In this document: piece by piece, positions 57,585-64,000 of the stretch
Numbering within the stretch: position 1 is the first letter of the stretch
How the letters are laid out: each line of letters starts with the position of its first letter
From: an uncultured Lachnospiraceae bacterium
GTDB lineage: Bacteria; Bacillota; Clostridia; Lachnospirales; Lachnospiraceae
Assembly (NCBI GenBank): GCA_910580195.1
Contig: CAJTWA010000007.1
Span: 1-64,000 of the forward strand
Reading direction: 5' to 3'
Length of the DNA stretch: 64,000 nt
Made by a program: the position numbers and the translations under genes
Notes under the pieces: generated by a model
Databases searched by the model: none
The model's input: the letters and a program-made list of their open reading frames with translations, nothing else
Told to the model about the DNA's origin: nothing

Positions 57585-58400
57585 TTACCCATTCAGGATA
57601 AACTTCTCAATAATCTCCGCAATCGCCCCATGCTCATTGTCATGCTCCGTCACGTAGTCTGCCGCTGCCTGCAAGTCCTTATGGCCATTTTTCATGGCTA
57701 CCCCTACGTGGGCTGCCTGAATCATTGGGATGTCGTTGCGCTCATCCCCTACAGCCACCGTATTTTCAATGGGGACATTTAAAAACTTGCTCATGTATTT
57801 CAGCCCGCTCCCCTTATCCGTTGCCTTGGGGCAGTACTCCAGATATTCGTTGCAGGAAAAGAAACAGTTGCACCGCTCCAAGAGCTCTGGGTGGGAATCA
57901 CGGAATTCCATCAGCCGCCCTTGGTCCTCCACGTCAATCAGGAGCACTTTATAAGGCTCCTGCTCCAAGCTGGTGAACATATTCCCTACCAAGCGGTAAC
58001 GCATCCTTGCATTGTGCAGGTAGAAATCCAATTCCTTGCTGTGGCGTTCCGCAAGGATGGTGTCCTGCTCATAAGTCTGCACGTAAATCCCTGCTTTCTG
58101 GGCTTCCAAGATGACTTCCTTTGCCACTTCCATGGGCAGGGTGCGTTCCGCCAGCACCCGGTCTGCCACGCAGTCATAGACTACTGCGCCGTTGTAGGCA
58201 ACCATGTAGCACCTTGGGATAGAAAGGCCAAGCTCCTTGACTGCCACCCGGCCAGTTGCAATGGGGCGTCCTGTCATAAGGACGAAATCATGGCCTTGGT
58301 CCAGCATTTTGGCAATGGCGTCCCGGTTTTCCTTTGAAATGCTCTTGTCCCGGTTCAGCAAGGTTTCGTCTAAATCCGTAAACAATATTTTATGTTCCAT
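57585..58400 (-). CDS. Cof-type HAD hydrolase
   Basis: 271 aa. HAD motif I LFTDLDETLLNRD, motif II LMTGRPIAT, motif III/IV TDKGSGLKYMSKFLNVP and VAVGDERNDIPMIQAAHVGVAM, with the C2B-type cap of the Cof family. Probably dephosphorylates sugar phosphates, FMN or similar. RBS GGAGGG. Confidence 0.92.
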   Translation of the reverse strand: MEHKILFTDLDETLLNRDKSISKENRDAIAKMLDQGHDFVLMTGRPIATGRVAVKELGLSIPRCYMVAYNGAVVYDCVADRVLAERTLPMEVAKEVILEAQKAGIYVQTYEQDTILAERHSKELDFYLHNARMRYRLVGNMFTSLEQEPYKVLLIDVEDQGRLMEFRDSHPELLERCNCFFSCNEYLEYCPKATDKGSGLKYMSKFLNVPIENTVAVGDERNDIPMIQAAHVGVAMKNGHKDLQAAADYVTEHDNEHGAIAEIIEKFILNG

Positions 58401-58439
58401 AAATCTCCCTCCACTCTCTTTTTGCTATTTTCCACACAG

Positions 58440-58562
58440 TAAAAATAACAGTTCCATTCTAATATCTAACGCTGACGCAATTTCCTGTCTGTCCCTTCTT
58501 CCATATTGCAAGAATGGCAGTTCCGCCTCAATATCTAACGCTGATATCATTTCCTGCCTGTT
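58440..58562. repeat. ~69-bp imperfect direct repeat between ppk and the HAD gene
   Basis: CAGTTCC...AATATCTAACGCTGA..TCATTTCCTGYCTGT occurs twice, starting near 58449 and 58518, up to the ppk stop. Confidence 0.65.
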
Positions 58563-58564
58563 CC

Positions 58565-60697
58565 TTATTCCACTGGCTCTGCCGGGATGAAAACCCTGTC
58601 CTGATATACGTTTACTGTTTTGGGAAGGGCATTCTTGGCCTCCTCGCAGAATTGCTGCTGGGAATTTACCAGCCGTTTCCCCCTCTTGTCAATCTTCTCG
58701 TAGCTGCCGTCCGGCTGCAAAATGTGGGACTTGGTATTGTCCGCAAGCTGCGTCCCCAAAATGTGGCGCACCTGGTCCATCAGGGTTTCATTTTCCACCG
58801 GGAACATAATCTCCACCCGGCGGTCCAAGTTCCTTGGCATCCAGTCCGCGCTGCCCATGTAGATTTCTTCCTGCCCATCGTTGTGGAACCAGAAAATCCG
58901 GCTGTGCTCCAAGAAATTCCCTACAATGGAGTGTACCGTGATATTCTCGCTGACGCCGGGGATCCCCACCCGCAGGCAGCAGATGCCCCGGACTACCAAG
59001 TCAATTTTCACCCCTGCGGCGGAGGCTTCGTACAGAGCCGCAATCACGTCCCGGTCGCAGAGGGAATTCATTTTTGCCTTGATAAACGCTTCTTTCCCAG
59101 CCTGCGCATGTTTTATTTCCCGCTTAATCAGCTTCAAGAACCGCTTGCGCAGCCAGATGGGGGCAACGGCCAGCTTATTCCAAGAAGGCGGCTCGGAATA
59201 GCCGGAAAGCATGTTGAATACCGCGGTAGCATCCTCCCCGATTGCCTCGGAGCAGGTGAACATGCCCAAATCCGTATACAATTTGGCTGTGGAATCGTTG
59301 TAATTCCCAGTCCCCAAGTGGACGTACCTGCGGATGCCGTCCTCTTCCCTGCGGACCACCAGCGCGATTTTGCTGTGGGTCTTTAAGCCCACCAGCCCGT
59401 AAATAACATGGCAGCCTGCCTTCTCCAGCTTCTTCGCCCAGACAATGTTGTTTTCCTCGTCAAACCTTGCCTTCAATTCCACCAGCACGGACACCTGTTT
59501 CCCATTCTCCGCAGCCTGGGCCAAGGAGGCGATAATGGGGGAATTGCCGCTGACGCGGTACAGCGTCTGCTTAATTGCCAGCACATCCGGGTCCACGGAG
59601 GCTTGTCGGATAAAGTCCACCACCGGGTCAAAAGTCTGGTAGGGGTGGTGCAGGAGGATGTCGCCTTTGCGGATGGCTTCAAAAATATCCTCCCCGGGCA
59701 CAATCTTGGGCACCCGCTGGGGCTGGTAAGGCGCATAACGCAGCTCGTCTTCCCCTTCAATCCCATACATTTTCATCAGGAAGGTAAGGTCTAAGGGGCC
59801 GTTAATTTTAAAAATATCTTCCTGCGCAATATGTAAATCCTCTTTTAAAATCCCAAGGAGCCGCTTATCCACCTTATCCTCTACTTCTAGGCGGATGACT
59901 TCGCCCCACTGGCGTTTCTTTAACTGCTTTTGGATTTCCTGCAGCAAATCTTCTGCTTCGTCCTCATCGATAGTTAAGTCAGCGTTACGCATAATCCGGT
60001 AGGGGTAAGCGCACACCACATGGTAATTTAAAAACAGCCGGTGGATATTGCGCTCAATGACCTGTTCCAGCAGGATGAAGGTTTTCTTCCCTTCTTCACT
60101 GGAGGGGATCTGCACAATCCTCGAAAGCACGGAAGGCACCTGCACGGTGGCGAACTCCAGCTCTTCTTTTTTGTCCTCTTTCTTATTCAGGAGGGCGGCA
60201 ATGTTCAGGGATTTATTGCGGATCAAAGGAAATGGCCGGGAGGCGTCCACCGCCATGGGCGTCAGCACCGGGTAGACCGTTTCCTCAAAATAGCGGTCCA
60301 CATACTCTCCCTGCTCCTCTGTCAGCTCCTCGAACGCTTGGATAATTTCAATCCCATGGTTGTGCAGCATCGGCACAAGGGAGCGGTTATAGGTACTGTA
60401 CTGCATTTCCACTAAGCCGCGGGTGTCCTTGTTGATGGCTTCGAGCTGTTCCTTTGCCGTCATCCCTGCGATGTCTTTTTTCTTATACCCTGCATGGACC
60501 ATATCCTTTAAAGAAGCCACCCGGACCATGAAAAATTCATCTAGGTTCGAGGAGGTAATGCTTACAAATTTCAGCCGTTCCAGCAGGGGGATGCTCTTGT
60601 CCCTTGCTTCGTTCAACACCCGGTGGTTGAATTTCAGCCAGCTTAATTCCCGGTTTTCATAATATTCTGGTTTCAGATAATCCTTCTCTTTGTCCAT
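58565..60697 (-). CDS. ppk1: Polyphosphate kinase 1
   Basis: 710 aa. N-terminal NRELSWLKFNHRVLNEARD; the phospho-histidine region GLKTHSKIALVVRR (near 441), RYVHLGTGNYND (second His near 460) and YMGSADWMPRNLDRRVEIM late. It polymerises the gamma-phosphate of ATP reversibly into polyphosphate. Next to the exopolyphosphatase gene, 18 bp away, making a synthesis/breakdown pair. Confidence 0.96.
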   Translation of the reverse strand: MDKEKDYLKPEYYENRELSWLKFNHRVLNEARDKSIPLLERLKFVSITSSNLDEFFMVRVASLKDMVHAGYKKKDIAGMTAKEQLEAINKDTRGLVEMQYSTYNRSLVPMLHNHGIEIIQAFEELTEEQGEYVDRYFEETVYPVLTPMAVDASRPFPLIRNKSLNIAALLNKKEDKKEELEFATVQVPSVLSRIVQIPSSEEGKKTFILLEQVIERNIHRLFLNYHVVCAYPYRIMRNADLTIDEDEAEDLLQEIQKQLKKRQWGEVIRLEVEDKVDKRLLGILKEDLHIAQEDIFKINGPLDLTFLMKMYGIEGEDELRYAPYQPQRVPKIVPGEDIFEAIRKGDILLHHPYQTFDPVVDFIRQASVDPDVLAIKQTLYRVSGNSPIIASLAQAAENGKQVSVLVELKARFDEENNIVWAKKLEKAGCHVIYGLVGLKTHSKIALVVRREEDGIRRYVHLGTGNYNDSTAKLYTDLGMFTCSEAIGEDATAVFNMLSGYSEPPSWNKLAVAPIWLRKRFLKLIKREIKHAQAGKEAFIKAKMNSLCDRDVIAALYEASAAGVKIDLVVRGICCLRVGIPGVSENITVHSIVGNFLEHSRIFWFHNDGQEEIYMGSADWMPRNLDRRVEIMFPVENETLMDQVRHILGTQLADNTKSHILQPDGSYEKIDKRGKRLVNSQQQFCEEAKNALPKTVNVYQDRVFIPAEPVE

Positions 60698-60715
60698 TCT
60701 CCATTCCCTCCCTAG

Positions 60716-62248
60716 TTAAATGACTTTCTTTTCCCGTATCCTTGGCTTTACGCTGAAGACCTCTTCAAAGGAATTTGCATAAGCAGGGAACAGCCCCTTT
60801 TCCAGCACAATGCTCTCTGGGGATTCTACGGTAATGACTAATTCCCGCCCCTGCAGGGATGCCTTGATATTCTTAAATTTCTGCTTGTGGCTCCGGTCCA
60901 TGGCGTTGGCAATCTTAAGGATTGCAGTAAGTTTGGAAACAACCATGTAGCCCTCTTGGTCCATCCTGTCACTGACAATGCTATATGGCTGCAGGGGCTG
61001 GGAATTATATTTCACGGCGCTTGCCACGATTTCCCGCTCCACATGCGTCATCCCAATGATTTCCGTTGCCAAAATAATCTGGTAAGAGCACTCCGACTGG
61101 TTGATTAAGCTGACGTAGCGGCCGCAGTCATGGAGGATTGCCGCCACCTGCAAGAGCAGCCGTTCCCGTTTCCCCATCCCATGGACCTTCTTCATGGCGT
61201 CGAAAATCACCACCGCCATATTCCGCACGGCCTCAGAATGGCTGGAATACCCTTGGTAGCGTTCCGCCAAGTTCTTGGCCGCGGCAAGCACATCCTCCTC
61301 AAAATCATGCTCAAAATAAATCATCCTGTTTTTCTCTGCGTAATCGCAGGCAATCCCGTCGCAGATGTTGACCCCGGGCACCCAGATGTATTTCGCATTG
61401 AGCTCCTCGCTGAGCCGCTTATAGAGCACTACCGAGGGCAGGATTAAGGGGTCGTGCTCATTGGCAAGGTTCAGCTCCAAGGAAAGCTCTTCGGCGGATT
61501 TCTTGTACCACTTGTTCAAGAGCTTAATGAACCGCTCCGTTTCAATGGTCCCATCCTCCTCTTTCTTGGAAAACCCTTTTGCCATATCCCCGATATAGTC
61601 CCCCATCACAATGATGTACTTAATCTCATTGCCCTTTAAGTAAATCCGCTTGAAAATATCCAGTTCCTTGTCGATTAATTCCTGTATCTGGGTTTCATAA
61701 TGGGACACCATGTTTGCGATTTGGGACAGCTTTTCCCGGATACGCATAATCCCAAGCTCGATGTGCTGGGTGGTGATGGCCGTCCCCTTGCGGAACAGGG
61801 TAATCTGCATGCTGCCGCCGCCGACATTTACCACTGCCGCCCCTTTCTGTATCATTTTTTCAAACTTGGGCAGCACAGCCAAGGATTTGTAATCCATCAG
61901 CCGGTGCTCGGAATTGCTTAGGACCGTCACCTCAATCTTGGTGCGGAGCCGGATTTGGTCTAAGATAAACAGCGCGTTCCCCACATTCCGGAACACATTC
62001 CCTGCAAAAGCCTCATAGCTGTCTACCTTGTAGCCGTCCATGATACTGCGGAATTCCTTTAAAATCTGGCAGAGCTCTTCCACCAGCTCATAGCCAATCA
62101 CCCCTTTGCCAAAGGCGTCCCGCCCCAGCTCCACATGGCTGCGCACATAATCAATGGAGCGGATTTTCCGGTTCGCGGAAATCTCAAATACTTTCAGGCT
62201 CACTTCATAGGAGCCGATATAAATTGCTGCAAATGTCGTAATCTTCAT
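60716..62248 (-). CDS. ppx: Exopolyphosphatase / GppA-type phosphatase with HD-like C-domain
   Basis: 510 aa, RBS AAAGGAAC. The ASKHA-type Ppx/GppA domain (residues ~1-300: AAIYIGSYEVSLKVFEI, NVGGGSMQITLF) is followed by an HD-like domain (~310-500: QVAAILHDCGRYVSLINQSE, THVEREIVASAVKYNS). Degrades polyphosphate or pppGpp. Partner of ppk1. Confidence 0.93.
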   Translation of the reverse strand: MKITTFAAIYIGSYEVSLKVFEISANRKIRSIDYVRSHVELGRDAFGKGVIGYELVEELCQILKEFRSIMDGYKVDSYEAFAGNVFRNVGNALFILDQIRLRTKIEVTVLSNSEHRLMDYKSLAVLPKFEKMIQKGAAVVNVGGGSMQITLFRKGTAITTQHIELGIMRIREKLSQIANMVSHYETQIQELIDKELDIFKRIYLKGNEIKYIIVMGDYIGDMAKGFSKKEEDGTIETERFIKLLNKWYKKSAEELSLELNLANEHDPLILPSVVLYKRLSEELNAKYIWVPGVNICDGIACDYAEKNRMIYFEHDFEEDVLAAAKNLAERYQGYSSHSEAVRNMAVVIFDAMKKVHGMGKRERLLLQVAAILHDCGRYVSLINQSECSYQIILATEIIGMTHVEREIVASAVKYNSQPLQPYSIVSDRMDQEGYMVVSKLTAILKIANAMDRSHKQKFKNIKASLQGRELVITVESPESIVLEKGLFPAYANSFEEVFSVKPRIREKKVI

Positions 62249-62361
62249 TCTTGTTCCTTTCTGCTAGGCTTCTCCTCCTAGCCAGATTACTTTCCATCCT
62301 GTTCCGTCCCTTAAGCAGCAGGGCACGGTTTACTCCTTCGCAAATTAATTGCCTTTTGTTT

Positions 62362-62515
62362 CCAGCATCCTGAAACGGGCTGGGATTGTTCATTGCTGCC
62401 CCAGCAGGAAATTGATAAATTGCTGGGCAGTCCTCCCAGCATCCTGAAATGGGCTTGGGATTGTTCATTGCTGCCCCAGCAGGAAATTGATAAATTGCTG
62501 GGCAGTCCTCCCAGA
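62362..62515 (-). repeat. 75-bp duplication of the AAA ATPase 3' end
   Basis: CTGGGAGGACTGCCCAGCAA...CATTTCAGGATG occurs twice with few changes (minus strand). The upstream copy encodes the last ~18 residues and stop of the ATPase at 62465, the downstream one is a non-coding copy. Confidence 0.85.
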
Positions 62516-63739
62516 AAGCCCCCCATGGCTTAATTCCCACCGGTTTGCTTCTGCTAACAATTCTTCTTCCGGCATTTTTACCTGATGGCGCCCTGCCAAG
62601 GCTTTCACGATATTCTGGAACTCCTTTTTTTCCGGCTTGCCGAAATAAATAGTGACGCCAAACCTTGACACCAAGGAAAGTTTTTCCTGCACCGTGTCGT
62701 TGGTGTGCAGCTCATCGTCCCGCTCGGCTTTGTCGCTGAACTTTTCCCGGATTAAATGCCTGCGGTTGGAGGTGGCGTAAATCAGCACATTGTCCGGCTT
62801 CTTCTCCAAGCCCCCTTCGATGACTGCCTTTAAGTATTTGTACTCAATCTCAAACTCCTCAAAGGACAGGTCATCCATATATATGATAAACTTATAATTC
62901 CTGTTTTTTATTTTCCCAATTACGTCGTTCAAATCTTGGAACTGGTGCTTGTAAATTTCAACCATCCGAAGCCCCTGCCCATAATATTGGTTGATAATGG
63001 CCTTAATGCTGGTGGATTTGCCTGTCCCGGCATCCCCAAAAAGCAGGCAGTTGTTGGCTTGCTTTCCCTGCACAAAGGCTTCCGTATTGTCCAAAAGTTT
63101 CTTTTTTGCGGCCTCGTAGCCTACTAGATCATCAAGATGCACATGGGCGATATTGGAAACGGGGACAACCGCCGCCCCATCCCCCTGATGCTCAATCCGG
63201 AATGCTTTATGTAACCCAAAATCCCCTACGCCAAAGTCCCGGTAAAACCCAGCCACTTCCTCCTGAAATTCTTCTGCCGTCTTTGCCTGTGCCAGCCTTA
63301 CCCCCAAGGCGCAGATTTGATCTTGGATCCTATGGCTGAACATCCTGCCCCCCTGTCCGGACCTCCGGTAATTTTTCAGGATATCAAGCTCCGGGATCCC
63401 GAAACACCCGAAATCAAAGTCAAAAAATTCTTTTAAAATCCGAAAGTCATGGAGCGCCAGTTCATGGATGCTCCCGGTAACGCCGCCTTTCCTTTCACAG
63501 GAAATGCTGTAGGCATTTTCATGGTTCACCATTAAGAACGACAGGTAGCTTTGCCATAGGTTCCCCTCAAAGCCATGGCTTTCCGACAGCTCTGCCAAGC
63601 CGCGGATGCAGCGGTAACAGAGGGGTTCCAGCTCTTCCTTGCTGGCAGTCCCTGCATGTTCTATCATCCACGTGAAATCTGTAAAAATTCCCCCCTCTTT
63701 AAAATCCCGGTATAAAATCAGTTTTTCTGCACTCTCCAT
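62465..63739 (-). CDS. DUF815-family AAA ATPase
   Basis: 424 aa from the ATG at 63739 (MESAEKLILYRDF). A ~200-residue helical N-domain is followed by an AAA module: Walker A LLFGDAGTGKSTSIKA, Walker B FIIYMDDLSFEEFE, sensor YATSNRRHLIREKF. This matches PF05673-type proteins, whose role is poorly known. The C-terminal residues lie in a 75-bp repeat. Confidence 0.88.
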   Translation of the reverse strand: MESAEKLILYRDFKEGGIFTDFTWMIEHAGTASKEELEPLCYRCIRGLAELSESHGFEGNLWQSYLSFLMVNHENAYSISCERKGGVTGSIHELALHDFRILKEFFDFDFGCFGIPELDILKNYRRSGQGGRMFSHRIQDQICALGVRLAQAKTAEEFQEEVAGFYRDFGVGDFGLHKAFRIEHQGDGAAVVPVSNIAHVHLDDLVGYEAAKKKLLDNTEAFVQGKQANNCLLFGDAGTGKSTSIKAIINQYYGQGLRMVEIYKHQFQDLNDVIGKIKNRNYKFIIYMDDLSFEEFEIEYKYLKAVIEGGLEKKPDNVLIYATSNRRHLIREKFSDKAERDDELHTNDTVQEKLSLVSRFGVTIYFGKPEKKEFQNIVKALAGRHQVKMPEEELLAEANRWELSHGGLSGRTAQQFINFLLGQQ

Positions 63740-63764
63740 TTCCAAAACCCCAATCCTTATTCTC

Positions 63765-64000
63765 TTAATAATTCCCCAGCACCTTAAAGTAAAGGGCGCC
63801 TTCTTCAAGCCCCTTTAATGCATTCTGCACCGCCCCGTCCTGCAAGTTCCCTTCCAGGTCCACGAAAAATCGGTACTCGAAGCTCTTATCCTTAATCGGC
63901 CTGGACTCGATTTTCACCATGTTCAGGTTATTGAAAATCAGGTGGGACAGCATGTGGTACAAAGAACCGCTTTCATGGGAAACCTCAAAGCAGATGCTGA
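63765..64000 (-). CDS. pheA: Prephenate dehydratase, C-terminal ACT domain (partial)
   Basis: Runs off the right edge; ~78 residues visible, read from position 63998. FEVSHESGSLYHMLSHLIFN and LNMVKIESRPIKDKSFEYRF include the ESRP motif that binds phenylalanine in the regulatory ACT domain. Converts prephenate to phenylpyruvate and is feedback-inhibited by Phe. The catalytic part lies outside the window, so whether it is fused to chorismate mutase cannot be seen. Confidence 0.85.
   Translation of the reverse strand, partial: SICFEVSHESGSLYHMLSHLIFNNLNMVKIESRPIKDKSFEYRFFVDLEGNLQDGAVQNALKGLEEGALYFKVLGNY

Overview
The window looks like the chromosome of a gut-type Clostridia, most probably Lachnospiraceae. 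The evidence is the moderate GC content, Gram-positive lipoproteins and ribosome binding sites, the infC-rpmI-rplT order, a BspA-like leucine-rich-repeat protein, a DUF2812/PadR pair and a complete anaerobic (cbi-type) cobalamin pathway. No rRNA, tRNA or CRISPR array was seen.

Layout. 0.4-3.7 kb (+): a LacI-type regulator with two small membrane or lipoproteins and a YesL/DUF624 protein. 3.9-8.0 kb (-): an ECF sigma factor, its transmembrane anti-sigma partner and a secreted BspA-like protein. 8.3-10.8 kb (-): a metallophosphoesterase coupled to an unusual ParB-like/BMP fusion. 11-16.6 kb (-): three proteins I cannot place (223, 1095 and 182 aa), with two inverted copies of a ~180-bp palindromic element between them. 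16.9-19.2 kb: an XRE-type regulator, a PadR/DUF2812 pair with a near-ideal operator, and a PBECR3-like nuclease followed by a promoter-driven structured RNA.

19.5-46.5 kb (-): a ~27-kb set of co-oriented genes. Read 5' to 3' it runs cbiK (exported), a cell-surface lipoprotein, a FecB/FecCD-type ABC importer, cobQ/cbiP, cobT, cobU, cobS, a short CobU-like gene, cobC, cbiB, cobD, cbiC, cbiD, cbiF, cbiG, cbiH, cbiJ-cbiE-cbiT (one polypeptide), cbiA, a Cys-rich protein, cbiL, an ABC-2 exporter and a membrane protein sharing a domain with the lipoprotein at the other end. A cobalamin riboswitch with a terminator and a strong promoter precedes cbiK. Together these genes insert cobalt, methylate and contract the ring, amidate it and build the nucleotide loop. 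An IS30-family element lies just upstream of the riboswitch promoter.

48.9-53.5 kb (-): pnp, rpsO, rplT, rpmI and infC. infC has an AUU start and a leader attenuator. 53.7-56.9 kb: a low-GC PBECR4-like gene, a PHP phosphoesterase (+), a RelBE-type toxin-antitoxin pair and a broken response regulator. 56.9-64 kb (-): HD and HAD hydrolases, polyphosphate kinase and exopolyphosphatase, a DUF815 AAA ATPase and the 3' end of a prephenate dehydratase gene.

Two signals run through the window and are not explained by the genes. First, a dispersed palindromic element whose arms change together between copies. Second, unusually many short tandem duplications (27-76 bp), either in frame inside proteins (at least nine) or copying the start or stop region of genes into the adjoining spacer.
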